Shown: positions 9,132 to 19,798 of the stretch, in pieces
Layout of the letters: the number at the start of each line of letters is the position of its first letter
Numbering within the stretch: the stretch's first letter is position 1
Assembly: GCA_047602055.1 (NCBI GenBank)
Contig: JASGIG010000001.1
Span: 2,480,001 to 2,544,000, forward strand
From: JAODBQ01 sp047602055
GTDB taxonomy: Bacteria; Actinomycetota; Acidimicrobiia; Acidimicrobiales; Ilumatobacteraceae
DNA length: 64,000 bases
Reading direction: 5' to 3'
Translations under genes and position numbers: made by a program
Notes under the pieces: generated by a model
Databases searched by the model: none
Seen by the model: the letters and a program-made list of their open reading frames with translations, nothing else
Told to the model about the DNA's origin: nothing

Positions 9132-9896
9132 GTGCTCGGATTCGAGTTCCCGCCCATCAACTCATTGCTGCGTTGGCAGGACTTCTTCCCGTCCTTCAAC
9201 AAGATCGCCCTGATCGCCGTCGCGGCGATGTTGATCGGCACCATCGTCTACCTTCTCGCCGGCCGCAAGGACCCGATGGTCGCGCCGACCGGCGTGCGCA
9301 ACGTCGCCGAGACGTCCGTGGAGTTCATCGAGAACGGCATCGTCATGGAGACGATGGGCAAGGACGGTCTCGGCTGGACGCCGTTCCTGCTGTCGATCTT
9401 CGTCTTCGTCTACCTGTGCAACGTCACCGGCATCATCCCGATCCTGCAGATGCCGGCCACGGCGCGCATCGCCATCCCGATGTTCCTGTCGCTGCTCGTG
9501 TGGGTGGTGTTCATCGGCACCGGCTTCAAGCACCAGGGCTTCTTCGGCTACTGGAAGAGCACGCTGTTCCCGCCGGGGGTGCCCAAGCCGCTGTACATCC
9601 TCGTCACGCCGATCGAGTTCATCTCGACGATCCTCGTCCGCCCGTTCTCGCTGACCGTGCGACTCTTCGCCAACATGCTCGCCGGCCACATCCTGCTGGT
9701 GACGTTCGCGCTGCTCAGCGAGTCGCTGTTCCAGGCTCGGACGATGAAGTTCGCCCTCATCCCGATGGGCATCCTGCCGTTCGGCATGCTGCTGTTCCTC
9801 ACCGCCTTCGAGGTGCTGGTGGCGTTCCTGCAGGCGTACATCTTCACGATCCTCACCGCCGTGTACATCGGCGGCGCAGCGCACCCCGAGCACTGA
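9132..9896 (+). CDS. atpB: F0F1 ATP synthase subunit a
   Basis: This 254-residue integral membrane protein forms the proton half-channels of F0. The conserved helix SLTVRLFANMLAGH contains the essential Arg that faces the c-ring carboxylate. About six hydrophobic helices are visible. The start is GTG 9132, since residues MLGFEFPPINSLLRW lead straight into the domain. It ends 60 bp before atpE, which has its own AGGAG site. Confidence 0.95.
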   Translation: MLGFEFPPINSLLRWQDFFPSFNKIALIAVAAMLIGTIVYLLAGRKDPMVAPTGVRNVAETSVEFIENGIVMETMGKDGLGWTPFLLSIFVFVYLCNVTGIIPILQMPATARIAIPMFLSLLVWVVFIGTGFKHQGFFGYWKSTLFPPGVPKPLYILVTPIEFISTILVRPFSLTVRLFANMLAGHILLVTFALLSESLFQARTMKFALIPMGILPFGMLLFLTAFEVLVAFLQAYIFTILTAVYIGGAAHPEH

Positions 9897-9956
9897 GCCC
9901 CGGGCGCGAACCCGAGATCTCCCACACCAGGACCAACACAGGAGAACCAAGACAAC

Positions 9957-10229
9957 ATGGAAGCAATCGCCCACCTCGCGGCCGCCGCCTCGACCACGGC
10001 TGACGACGCGAAGGCCGCCAACGCCGCCATCGGCGCCGGTTTCGCCTACGGCCTCGCCGCCATCGGCCCCGGCATCGGCATCGGCTTCCTCGTCGGCAAG
10101 TCCGTCGAGGCCATGGCCCGCCAGCCGGAGGCTGCCGGCATGGTGCGCACCACGATGTTCCTCGGCATCGCCTTCACCGAGGCGCTCGCACTGATCGGCT
10201 TCGTGGTCTTCATCCTCATCGGCCTCTGA
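9957..10229 (+). CDS. atpE: F0F1 ATP synthase subunit c
   Basis: This 90-residue proteolipid forms the rotating c-ring. It has two helices with the GPGIGIG glycine motif near residues 37-43 in the first, the RQPE loop at about 55-58, and the proton-carrying Glu75 in AFTEALALIG of the second. The acidic N-terminal stretch before the first helix is somewhat longer than usual. The ion-binding pattern (no extra Gln/Ser-Thr ligand set evident) fits proton rather than sodium use. Confidence 0.96.
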   Translation: MEAIAHLAAAASTTADDAKAANAAIGAGFAYGLAAIGPGIGIGFLVGKSVEAMARQPEAAGMVRTTMFLGIAFTEALALIGFVVFILIGL

Positions 10230-10278
10230 ACCGGCGCCGCATTGACCACGTACCCGACCGACCCTGAAGGAGTCTGAC

Positions 10279-10929
10279 GTGCAAGCCGCCGTCGTCCATC
10301 TCCAAGGATCCCGCGTCGTCTCCGTCGTTCTCCAGGCCACCGACTCGACGACGACCACCGTCGCCGAGGGCGAGCACGGCACGGACGCCGAGCACTCCAC
10401 GAGCGGCGTCCACCACGTGCCGCTGTCGGAGGTGGCGGACCCCGGCGATCCCGGTCCGATCCTTCCCGAGATGAAGGAGCTGGCCTGGGGCGCGGGCTCG
10501 TTCGTCGTCTTCGCGCTACTGATGCGCTTCGCGCTCTACCCCAGGCTGAAGCGGGGGATGGACGCCCGCAACCGGCACATCCGCGACGGGCACGAGTCGG
10601 CCGATCAGCTGCGCACCGGCGCCCGCTCCGAGGTCGCCGAGTACGAGGCCCAGGTCGCGGCGATCCGCGCCGAGGCCGCCCAGGTGGTCGACGCCGCCCG
10701 CCAGACCGTCGAGGGCGAGCGCCAAGCGCGCTTGGCCGAGGTCAACGCCCGGCTCGACCAGCAGCGCGCCGCTGCCCTCCAGGAGGCGAACGATGCCCGG
10801 GAGGCGGCACGTGGGCAGATCCACGCCGCCGTCAGCGAGGTCGCAGGTCGCGCCGGCGAGCTGGCCACCGGCAGTCGCCCGTCGGCCGACGTGGTCGACC
10901 GAGTCGTTGGTGAGGTGATGGCACGATGA
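10279..10929 (+). CDS. atpF: F0F1 ATP synthase subunit b (first copy)
   Basis: This 216-residue peripheral-stalk subunit has a polar, His/Thr-rich N-terminus of about 65 residues, one membrane helix (AWGAGSFVVFALLMRFAL) and then a long Ala/Glu/Arg-rich coiled coil. The N-terminal extension before the helix is longer than in classical b subunits. GTG 10279 is preceded by GAAGGAG. Its stop overlaps the start of a second b-type gene (ATGA), so the two are probably made in equal amounts and form a b/b' heterodimer. Confidence 0.92.
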   Translation: MQAAVVHLQGSRVVSVVLQATDSTTTTVAEGEHGTDAEHSTSGVHHVPLSEVADPGDPGPILPEMKELAWGAGSFVVFALLMRFALYPRLKRGMDARNRHIRDGHESADQLRTGARSEVAEYEAQVAAIRAEAAQVVDAARQTVEGERQARLAEVNARLDQQRAAALQEANDAREAARGQIHAAVSEVAGRAGELATGSRPSADVVDRVVGEVMAR

Positions 10930-11534
10930 CGGTCCTGGCATCCATCATCCCGACGATCGGTCGCTTCGTCGCCGCCGGCTCCGAAGACGTCACCGTCGAC
11001 GCCAACGGGCAGATCGTCACCCACTCGCCGATCCTGCCGGAGACGCCGGAGATCATCTACGGCGGCCTGGCTGCGCTGATCATCTTCTTCATGCTGTACA
11101 AGTTCGCCGGCCCGGTGGTGTCCAAGGCGATGAAGGCCCGCACGGCCAAGATCCAGAAGGAGCTCGACGACTCGGCTGCCGACAAGGCCGCCGCCACCGC
11201 CGAGGCCGCGGAGATCCGCCAGGCCAAGGGCGACATCGCCGCCGAGCGGCAGCGGATCCTGGCCGAGGCCGAGGCTCAGGCCACCGCGGTCGTCAACGAG
11301 GGCCGGGCGCGGATCGAGACCGAGGTCGCCGATCTGGAGGCCAAGTCGGCCGCCGACATCGCCGCGGCCCGCAACCGCGTGGGCGACGAGCTGCGTGCCG
11401 AGATCGCCCGCCTGTCCGTCGCCGCCGTCGATCAGGTCGTCACCGGCACGCTCGACGACGCCACCCAGCAGCGCCTGATCGAGGACTTCATCAGCCGTGT
11501 CGGCGCTAGCTCACCCGCAGGAGCATCGTCATGA
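10926..11534 (+). CDS. F0F1 ATP synthase subunit b' (second copy)
   Basis: This 202-residue protein has a membrane helix near residues 46-64 (GGLAALIIFFMLYKFAGPVV) and a long charged coiled coil, like the preceding subunit but clearly divergent from it. Tandem b-type genes with 4-bp overlaps on both sides point to a heterodimeric peripheral stalk. Mycobacteria instead fuse the second b to delta; here the delta subunit is a separate gene. Confidence 0.9.
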   Translation: MTVLASIIPTIGRFVAAGSEDVTVDANGQIVTHSPILPETPEIIYGGLAALIIFFMLYKFAGPVVSKAMKARTAKIQKELDDSAADKAAATAEAAEIRQAKGDIAAERQRILAEAEAQATAVVNEGRARIETEVADLEAKSAADIAAARNRVGDELRAEIARLSVAAVDQVVTGTLDDATQQRLIEDFISRVGASSPAGASS

Positions 11535-12058
11535 GTGATCCGAGGATCGACGGCTACGCCCGCGGCCTGTTCGAGATCGCCCACGCCGAGGGGACCCTCG
11601 ACGAGGTCGAGGACGAGCTGTTCCGCTTCGCCCGCAGCTTCGAGGGCAACGACGCGCTGCGCAGCGCGCTGACCGACGAGATGATCCCCGCCGAGCGACG
11701 CCAGGCGATCGTCGAGGACCTGCTCGGCGGCAAGGCCACGAACACCACCACCCAGCTGATCTCGATGGTGGTCGGCACCGGCCGCGGCCGCGAGCTGCCG
11801 GCGATCATCGACCGGCTCGTCGACCGGGCCTCGAGCGCCAAGCACCTCGAGGTCGCCAACGTCCGCGTCGCCGTCCCGCTGACCGACGACCAGCAGCACC
11901 GCCTCGCCGCGGCGTTGACCAATGCCACCGGCAAGCAGATCAACATGAAGGTCACCGTCGATCCGTCGGTGCTCGGCGGCATCGTCGCCACGATCGGCGA
12001 CACCGTCATCGACGGCACGGTGCGCACGCGCATCGATCAACTGAAGTCTCGTCTGTAG
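11531..12058 (+). CDS. atpH: F0F1 ATP synthase subunit delta
   Basis: This 175-residue protein matches the delta/OSCP family: an N-terminal helical bundle (DGYARGLFEIAHAEG), and a C-terminal region VDPSVLGGIVATIGDTVIDGTVRTRIDQL that is the family signature and ends about eight residues before the stop. Delta links the top of F1 to the b-type stalk. It overlaps the second b gene by 4 bp and lies 23 bp before atpA. Confidence 0.94.
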   Translation: MSDPRIDGYARGLFEIAHAEGTLDEVEDELFRFARSFEGNDALRSALTDEMIPAERRQAIVEDLLGGKATNTTTQLISMVVGTGRGRELPAIIDRLVDRASSAKHLEVANVRVAVPLTDDQQHRLAAALTNATGKQINMKVTVDPSVLGGIVATIGDTVIDGTVRTRIDQLKSRL

Positions 12059-12081
12059 GAACAAGGAAGTCAGGGCAACCC

Positions 12082-13683
12082 ATGGCAGAGCTCACGCTGA
12101 GCGCCAGCGACATCGCCGCAGCGCTGAAGAAGAACCTCGAGGGCTTCGAGCCGTCGCTGGAGGCACGCACGGTCGGGCGCGTCGCCGAGGTCGGTGACGG
12201 CATCGCCCGCGTCAGCGGCTTGCCCGACTGCGCGGTCAACGAGCTGCTGGCGTTCGAGGACGGCACGGTCGGCCTGGCGCTGAACCTCGACGAGGACTCG
12301 ATCGGTGCGGTCGTGCTCGGCGACGGGTTCGGCATCGAGGAGGGCCAGACCGTCAAGGCCACCGGCAACATCCTCTCCGTGCCGGTCGGCGACGCCCTGC
12401 TCGGCCGGGTGATCAACGCCCTCGGCCAGCCGATCGACGGCAAGGGCGACATCGTCGGCGGCATCCCCCGCCGTGTCGAGATCCAGGCGCCGGGGATCAT
12501 GGGCCGCAAGCCCGTGCACGAGCCGCTGCAGACCGGGATCAAGGCCATCGACGCGATGACCCCGATCGGCCGTGGCCAGCGCCAGCTGATCATCGGCGAC
12601 CGCAAGACCGGCAAGACCACCGTCGCCGTCGACGCGATCATCAACCAGCGCGGCCTCGGCGTGAAGTGCATCTACGTCGCCATCGGCCAGAAGGGCTCGA
12701 CGGTCGCCCAGACCGTGGAGACGCTGCGCCAGTACGGCGCGCTGGAGTACACCGTCGTCGTCGCCGCCCCGGCGAGCGACCCGGCGCCGTTCAAGTACCT
12801 CGCCCCCTACGCCGGCTGCGCCCTCGGGCAGCACTGGATGGAGCACGGCGAGCACGCCCTCATCGTCTACGACGACCTGTCCAAGCAGGCCGAGGCATAT
12901 CGCCAGCTGTCGCTGCTGCTGCGCCGCCCACCTGGCCGCGAGGCCTACCCGGGCGACGTCTTCTACCTCCACAGCCGGCTGCTGGAGCGCGCCGCCAAGC
13001 TCAGCGACGAGCTCGGCGCCGGCTCGCTCACCGCGCTGCCGGTGATCGAGACGAAGGCCGGCGACGTGTCGGCGTACATCCCGACCAACGTGATCTCGAT
13101 CACCGACGGCCAGGTGTACCTGCAGGACAACCTGTTCAAGTCGGGCGTGCGGCCCGCCGTCGACGTGGGCATCTCGGTGTCGCGCGTCGGTGGCGCGGCG
13201 CAGGTCAAGTCGATGAAGAGCGTGTCGGGCACGCTGAAGCTGGACCTCGCCCAGTTCCGCGAGCTGGAGGCGTTCGCCACGTTCGGCTCCGAGCTCGACG
13301 CGATCTCCAAGGCCCAGCTGGAGCGCGGCTACCGGCTCGTCGAGCTGCTCAAGCAGCCGCTGAACAGCCCGATGCCGGTCGAGGAGCAGGTCGTGTCGGT
13401 GTTCGCCGGCACGAAGGGCTACCTCGACGACCTGCCGGTCAACGAGGTCAAGCGCTTCGAGGCCGAGCTGCTGGAGTGGATGCGCACGACCCACGGCGGT
13501 CTGCTGTCGGAGCTGCGCACCAACCCGAAGGCCGACGTGCCCGCCGAGCTCGGCGACCTCGTCGCCCAGTTCAAGGATCGCTTCAACAGCGGCATCGTCT
13601 CACCGCGCGCCGTCGACCCGCTGTCGACCTCGGCGTCCGAGCTGGGAGCGGCCGAGAGCGACAAGACGCTCGAGACGGAATGA
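12082..13683 (+). CDS. atpA: F0F1 ATP synthase subunit alpha
   Basis: This 533-residue subunit is full length. The non-catalytic nucleotide site has Walker A GDRKTGKT at about residues 172-179. Other alpha signatures are GIKAIDAMTPIGRGQRQLI before it and the region SVSRVGGAAQVKSMKSVSGTLKLDLAQ later. The C-terminus has a short acidic Ser-rich tail. ATG 12082 is preceded by a purine-rich stretch. The coding sequence is intact, in contrast with atpD. Confidence 0.97.
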   Translation: MAELTLSASDIAAALKKNLEGFEPSLEARTVGRVAEVGDGIARVSGLPDCAVNELLAFEDGTVGLALNLDEDSIGAVVLGDGFGIEEGQTVKATGNILSVPVGDALLGRVINALGQPIDGKGDIVGGIPRRVEIQAPGIMGRKPVHEPLQTGIKAIDAMTPIGRGQRQLIIGDRKTGKTTVAVDAIINQRGLGVKCIYVAIGQKGSTVAQTVETLRQYGALEYTVVVAAPASDPAPFKYLAPYAGCALGQHWMEHGEHALIVYDDLSKQAEAYRQLSLLLRRPPGREAYPGDVFYLHSRLLERAAKLSDELGAGSLTALPVIETKAGDVSAYIPTNVISITDGQVYLQDNLFKSGVRPAVDVGISVSRVGGAAQVKSMKSVSGTLKLDLAQFRELEAFATFGSELDAISKAQLERGYRLVELLKQPLNSPMPVEEQVVSVFAGTKGYLDDLPVNEVKRFEAELLEWMRTTHGGLLSELRTNPKADVPAELGDLVAQFKDRFNSGIVSPRAVDPLSTSASELGAAESDKTLETE

Positions 13684-13724
13684 TCGATCGAGACACGACG
13701 AGGCACGGGACGGAGGTGAGCTAG

Positions 13725-14692
13725 ATGGCTGGAGGTCAAGAGAGGATCCTGCGCGGACGGATCCGCAGCATCCAGGCGACGAAGAAGATCACCCGCGCCA
13801 TGGAGCTGATCGCCGCTTCGCGGATCGTCAAGGCCCAGCAGCGGGTGCAGGCGGCGGTGCCCTACAGCGATCTGATCACCGACGTGGTCAAGGATCTCGC
13901 CGCTGCCGGCGGGGCGACGGCGGCTTCGCCGCTGCTCGCCGGGCGCGGCGAGATCCGCAACACCGCGTACGTCGTGATCGCTGCCGACCGCGGCCTGTGC
14001 GGCGGTTACAACGCCGGCGTGCAGCGCGCCGCCGAGGGCGAGATCAAGGCCGACGTCGCCGCCGGCAAGGACTACCGGATCATCGCCGTCGGCCGGAAGG
14101 TGGAGGGCTACTTCCGCTTCCGTGGCTACAAGATCGACTCGTCGTACACCGGCTTCAGCGACCAGCCGACCTACGAGGACGCCCGTCGCATCGGCCGTCA
14201 CGTGATCGAGCTGTTCACGGCCGGCGAGGTCGACCGCGTCGAGCTCGTCTACACCCGCTTCGTCTCCGCGGGCACGCAGGAGGTCGTCCTGCGCCCGCTC
14301 GTCCCGCTCGACACCGAGACGGTGGAAGGTGGCGACGGCAAGGCCGACCACGGGCCCGACGGCGCCACCGCCGACTTCGAGTTCGAGCCGGCGCCGGAGA
14401 CGATCCTCGAGACGTTGCTGCCGCGCTACGTCGAGGCCCGCGTCTACGCCGCACTGCTCAACGCCGCGGCCAGCGAGTACGCGTTCAAGCAGCGGGCGAT
14501 GAAGTCAGCGACGGACAACGCCGAAGAGCTGATCAAGAACCTCAGCCGGATCATGAACCGCGCCCGCCAGGACGCGATCACCACCGAGATCATGGAGATC
14601 GTCTCCGGTGCCGAGGCACTCGGCAAGGAGACGAAGAAGAACGACCCCGTCCGCCCCGTCCAGTTCGCATCAGAGCCAGAAAGGGTCAGCTC

Positions 14693-14696
<4 letters not shown>
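13725..14696 (+). CDS. atpG: F0F1 ATP synthase subunit gamma
   Basis: This 323-residue central-stalk subunit has the expected N-terminal helix (RIRSIQATKKITRAMELIAASRI) and C-terminal helix (NAEELIKNLSRIMNRARQDAITTEIMEIVSGAEAL in shortened form). Between about residues 200 and 225 there is an acidic, Gly-rich insertion (EGGDGKADHGPDGATADFE). Its TGA overlaps the ATG of atpD (ATGA at 14693), indicating coupled translation. Confidence 0.95.
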
Positions 14697-16131
<1,435 letters not shown>

Positions 16132-16134
16132 TCC

Positions 16135-16578
16135 GTGGCTGATCCGATGCGTGTCGAGCTGGTGTCGCCCGAGCGCGTCCTGTTCTCCGGCGAGGCCACC
16201 CAGGTGATCACGCGGGTGCTCGGCAGCGGCGAGATCGCCTTCCTGCCGGGCCATGCGCCGTACCTCGGGGCGCTCGTCGAGAACCACACGCGTGTGTGGC
16301 TGACCGACGGGACCGTGCTCGACGTGGCCGTCCATGGCGGCTTCGTCCAGGTGAGCAACAACACGGTGTCGATCCTCTCCGACGTCGCCGAGCTCGGCGA
16401 GCAGATCGATCGGCAGCGGGCGCAGGCGGCACGAGCGCGCGCCGAGGCCGAGCTGGGTCAGGCGTTCGAGGACGATGGCGCCGAGGCGGCCACGAAGGCG
16501 GCACTGGCCCGGGCGAACGCCCGCCTCAACGCCAGCGGTGGCATCCCCGCCGGCGGTGCCGGCAACCAGACGAACTGA
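16135..16578 (+). CDS. atpC: F0F1 ATP synthase subunit epsilon
   Basis: This 147-residue protein starts with GTG 16135, 4 bp after atpD. The N-terminal beta-sandwich shows MRVELVSPERVLFSGEATQV and GEIAFLPGHAPYLGAL. The C-terminal helical hairpin (EQIDRQRAQAARARAEAEL and later KAALARANARLNA) is present, so it could inhibit ATP hydrolysis in the usual way. It is the last gene of the atp operon; the next gene starts 53 bp downstream. Confidence 0.95.
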   Translation: MADPMRVELVSPERVLFSGEATQVITRVLGSGEIAFLPGHAPYLGALVENHTRVWLTDGTVLDVAVHGGFVQVSNNTVSILSDVAELGEQIDRQRAQAARARAEAELGQAFEDDGAEAATKAALARANARLNASGGIPAGGAGNQTN

Positions 16579-16630
16579 GCTGTTTCGGGCTCCGGTCGCC
16601 GCGTCCCTCGCGGGGTCGTAGCCTCGCCGG

Positions 16631-17401
16631 ATGGCGAGCTATCCGTTCACGTCCGCACTGCTCACCGGCGCGTCCAGCGGCATCGGTGAGGCGATGGCCC
16701 GTGAGCTGGGCCGGGCCGGCATCCCTCAGGTGGTCGTCGCCCGTCGTGCGGACCGGCTCGAGCAGTTGGCGGCGACGTTCGCCGACGTCGAGGTGCTCAT
16801 CGCCGACCTGACGACGCCCGACGGCGTGGCCGCGGTCGAGGCCCGCCTCGTCGATCCACGCCGGCCGGTCGACCTCGTCGTCAACAACGCCGGCTTCGGC
16901 ACGTCGGGGACGTTCGTCGAGCTCGACGCCGACCGCCTCGACGAGGAGGTCCGCCTCAACGTCGGCGCGCTGACGCGGCTGTCACGCGTCGCCCTCGGGG
17001 TGATGGTGCCGCGCCAGCGCGGCTACCTGCTCAACGTCAGCAGCCTGGTCAGCTTCCAGCCGGGCCCGCGCCTCGCCGTCTACGCGGCGACGAAGGCGTA
17101 CGTCACGTCGCTGTCGGAGAGCCTCCACGAGGAGGTCCGTGGCACGGGCGTCAAGGTCACCGCGCTGTGCCCGGGTCTGACGCGCACCGAGTTCCAGCAG
17201 GTCAGCAGCTCGACGAAGATGACCGATCGAGCGCCGTCGTGGGCGTGGCAGTCGGCCGAGGAGGTGGCCGCCACGGCGCTGCGCGACATGGCCAACGGGC
17301 GGGCGCTGTCGATCCCCGGCCCGTTGAACAGGAGCATGGCCACCGCCAGCGGGATGACACCGCGTGGCCTGCTGCGGCGGATGAGCGGCATGCTGCGTTG
17401 A
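16631..17401 (+). CDS. SDR-family oxidoreductase
   Basis: This 256-residue short-chain dehydrogenase has the NAD(P)-binding motif TGASSGIGEAMA at about residues 11-22, NNAG near 88, the catalytic Ser in NVSSLVS, and YAATK for the catalytic Tyr/Lys. An Arg pair just after the second strand (ARRADR) suggests NADPH. The C-terminus (from about 225) is typical of the DltE/YqjQ-like group that acts on lipid or small ketones. Function beyond oxidoreductase cannot be given. It stands alone, 53 bp after atpC. Confidence 0.9.
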   Translation: MASYPFTSALLTGASSGIGEAMARELGRAGIPQVVVARRADRLEQLAATFADVEVLIADLTTPDGVAAVEARLVDPRRPVDLVVNNAGFGTSGTFVELDADRLDEEVRLNVGALTRLSRVALGVMVPRQRGYLLNVSSLVSFQPGPRLAVYAATKAYVTSLSESLHEEVRGTGVKVTALCPGLTRTEFQQVSSSTKMTDRAPSWAWQSAEEVAATALRDMANGRALSIPGPLNRSMATASGMTPRGLLRRMSGMLR

Positions 17402-17509
17402 AGTGCACGGGTGATCCGGCGGGGTGACCCCCACGGCGGCCCGGGCCGTGTCTAAGGTCGTGGGCGCACACAGCGGGTGGACTCGACCAGCTCTCGTGGG
17501 AGGACCACA

Positions 17510-18508
17510 GTGTCAACAACCGAATCGATCACCGGCGCGGACGCGCCCAAGGCGCCGTCGGCGAACCGCCGGGCACTGCTCGGCAAGGGGGCGATCGCCG
17601 CCGCGGCCGCGGCGACCGCCGGACTGGTGACCAGTAGGACGGCGTCGGCGGCCGACGGCGACCCGTTGAACGTCGGCGAGGACAACACCGGAACGGCGGA
17701 CACCACCCTGGCCGGCGGTTCCACCTTCGTCGTCACCGACGGCACGTCGAGCGGGTTCGATCCCGGCGACGGTGAGCTGCCGGCGTCGATCGTCGCCGGC
17801 CAGACCAGCTCGGGCGGGTTGGCCCTCGTGGCCACGTTCACCGGCACGGACGAGGCCGGCGTCGGCGTGTTCGCGGCGTCGAGCAACGGCATCGGGGTCG
17901 TTGCCCGCGGCACCGCCGGCGACCTCACGGCCGACGGCAGCGGCAAGCTGATCCTCAACCAGGACGCGTTCGACGGTGCTGCCCCGACCGGCGCCAGCGT
18001 CGTCGGCACGCTGGCGCGCGATGCCGACGGTGGGCTGTGGTACAGCCCGAAGGACGGGACGTGGGTGCAGCTGGCCGGGGCGACGAGCGCAGGGACGTTC
18101 CACGTCATCGCCCCGGCGCGCGTCTACGACTCCCGCCTGGCCCTGCCGACGCCGGCGCCCGGCAAGATCGTCGCTGCGGAGACCCGGGTCGTCAGCGTCA
18201 AGGACGCCCGCAACGAGACGACGGGCGCGGTGGTCACCGCTGACATCGTGCCGGCCGGGGCGCTCGCCGTCGTCGCCAACCTGACGATCACCGAGACGGA
18301 GGGAACCGCCGGCGGGTTCCTGTCGGTCTTCCCCGGCGACGCCACCGAGCGCAGCGGGTCGTCGATCAACTGGTCCGGACCGGACCAGAACATCGCCAAC
18401 GGCCTGACCGCCAAGATCGCCGCCGACCGGACCGTGAAGGTCTTCTGCGGCGGCGGCGCGGTGCCGAAGACGCACTTCGTCATCGACGTCACCGGCTACT
18501 GGGCCTGA
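17510..18508 (+). CDS. Tat-exported secreted or surface protein
   Basis: This is a 332-residue protein. An N-terminal signal with twin Arg at residues 20-21 (NRRALLGKGAIAAAAAATAG) fits the Tat pathway, with a likely cleavage after ASA near residue 47. The mature part is rich in Gly, Thr and Asp. The C-terminal 130 residues (from YDSR to FVIDVTGYW) match a domain seen repeatedly in actinobacterial secreted proteins, including VVANLTITETEGTAGGFLSV and NIANGLTAKI. I chose GTG 17510 because GGGAGG lies 7 bp upstream; an in-frame GTG at 17477 has no site. Function is unknown; a cell-surface role is inferred. Confidence 0.78.
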   Translation: MSTTESITGADAPKAPSANRRALLGKGAIAAAAAATAGLVTSRTASAADGDPLNVGEDNTGTADTTLAGGSTFVVTDGTSSGFDPGDGELPASIVAGQTSSGGLALVATFTGTDEAGVGVFAASSNGIGVVARGTAGDLTADGSGKLILNQDAFDGAAPTGASVVGTLARDADGGLWYSPKDGTWVQLAGATSAGTFHVIAPARVYDSRLALPTPAPGKIVAAETRVVSVKDARNETTGAVVTADIVPAGALAVVANLTITETEGTAGGFLSVFPGDATERSGSSINWSGPDQNIANGLTAKIAADRTVKVFCGGGAVPKTHFVIDVTGYWA

Positions 18509-18529
18509 CGCCACGACACGGCGCGCGCG

Positions 18530-18584
18530 GTGGGGGTGGTGCGGAGGGGCGCTCCGCGACCCCCGCCGCCGTGCGCCGACTCGC
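18530..18584 (-). repeat. Dispersed intergenic repeat family 1, copy C (inverted)
   Basis: Read on the minus strand, this matches the right half of copy A at 5312-5371, starting GCGAGTCGGCGCACGGCGG and ending with CGCACCACCCCCACC. It follows directly on the glpX stop codon. With copy B upstream of glpX on the plus strand it forms an inverted pair around that gene. Confidence 0.75.
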
Positions 18585-19585
18585 TACGCGTAGTCGACGG
18601 CGGCGAAGGTGGCGAGCTTGTCGATGCGGTGGCGGGCGTCGATCATCCGCACCGTGCCACTGCGGGAGCGCATCACCAGGCTCTGCGTGCGGGCGCCGCC
18701 GCTGACGTAGCGCACGCCGTTGAGCAACTCACCGTCGGTGATCCCGGTAGCGGCGAAGAAGCAGTTGTCGCTGCGCACCAGGCTGTCGGTGGTGAGCACC
18801 TGGTCGAGGTCGTAGCCGGCGTCGAGCGCGGCCTGCCTCTCGCCCTCGTTGCGCGGCCACAGCATCCCCTGCATCTCGCCGCCCATGCACTTCAGGGCGG
18901 CGGCGGAGATCACGCCCTCGGGCGTGCCGCCGACGCCGAGCAGGACGTCGACGCCGGCGTCCGGCCAGGCGGTGGCGATCGCCCCGAAGACGTCGCCGTC
19001 GCTGATCAGCTTGATCCGCGCCCCGGCGGCGCGGACCTCCTCGATCAGCTCCTCGTGGCGCGGCCGGTCGAGGATCGCCACGGTGAGGTCGCGGACGTTC
19101 TCGCGCTTGGCCTTGGCGATCCACCGGAGGTTCTGCGTGGCGGTGGCGGTGATGTCGATCGAGCCGGCGGCGTCGGGGCCGACGGCGATCTTGGTCATGT
19201 ACACGCACGGGCCCGGATCGAACATCGTGCCGCGCTCGCTGACGGCGATGACCGACAGCGCGTTGCCGCGGCCGAGCGAGGTGAGGGTGGTGCCGTCGAT
19301 CGGGTCGACGGCGACGTCGGTCAGCGGCGGCGTGCCGTCGCCGACCTTCTCGCCGTTGAACAGCATCGGCGCCTCGTCCTTCTCGCCCTCGCCGATGACG
19401 ACGATGCCGTCCATCGGGACGCCGGCGAGCACCGTGCGCATCGCCTCGACCGCCGCGCCGTCGGCGCCGTTCTTGGCACCGCGTCCGACCCAGCGCGACG
19501 CGGCGAGTGCCGCCGACTCCGTGGTGCGGACCAGCTCCATGGCCAGGTTTCGATCGGGTTGTTGGGTGGTGCGCGAGACGGCCAT
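18584..19585 (-). CDS. glpX: Fructose-1,6-bisphosphatase, class II
   Basis: This 333-residue enzyme removes the 1-phosphate of fructose-1,6-bisphosphate in gluconeogenesis. GlpX-family landmarks are GEGEKDEAPML, the metal-binding DPIDGTTLTSLGRGNALSV, and LLGVGGTPEGVISAAALKCMGGEMQG. This is the usual fructose bisphosphatase in actinobacteria, which often lack the class I enzyme. ATG 19585 is chosen since the next residues (MAVSRTTQQPDRNLAMELVR) match known starts; the open frame upstream belongs to repeat DNA. The gene is flanked by repeat family 1 on both sides. Confidence 0.95.
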   Translation of the reverse strand: MAVSRTTQQPDRNLAMELVRTTESAALAASRWVGRGAKNGADGAAVEAMRTVLAGVPMDGIVVIGEGEKDEAPMLFNGEKVGDGTPPLTDVAVDPIDGTTLTSLGRGNALSVIAVSERGTMFDPGPCVYMTKIAVGPDAAGSIDITATATQNLRWIAKAKRENVRDLTVAILDRPRHEELIEEVRAAGARIKLISDGDVFGAIATAWPDAGVDVLLGVGGTPEGVISAAALKCMGGEMQGMLWPRNEGERQAALDAGYDLDQVLTTDSLVRSDNCFFAATGITDGELLNGVRYVSGGARTQSLVMRSRSGTVRMIDARHRIDKLATFAAVDYA

Positions 19586-19611
19586 CGGTCGCTCACCGTA
19601 GCGCTCGTGGA

Positions 19612-19768
19612 TTTCGACGCTCGATTCGCTCGCTGGCGCTCGCTCATCTCGGTCGAGCTTCGAGGAGCGGCCTTCGGCCGCACCCAGTCGGCGATGGCCG
19701 GACCGGCGAAGCCGGATCCGGCCATGGCGGAGGGGGGTCGCGGAGCGCCCCCTCCGCACCACCCCCAC
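19612..19768 (+). repeat. Dispersed intergenic repeat family 1, copy B
   Basis: It is highly similar to copy A. It keeps the perfect 10-bp stem (19727-19736 with 19748-19757) and the left block CTCATCTCGGTCGAGCTTCG, while the middle 40 bp differ. It sits just upstream of glpX. Translation in any frame gives no protein-like sequence. Confidence 0.85.
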
Positions 19769-19798
19769 GCGTGACGCCGTGGAGGTGGTGCGCTGGGG

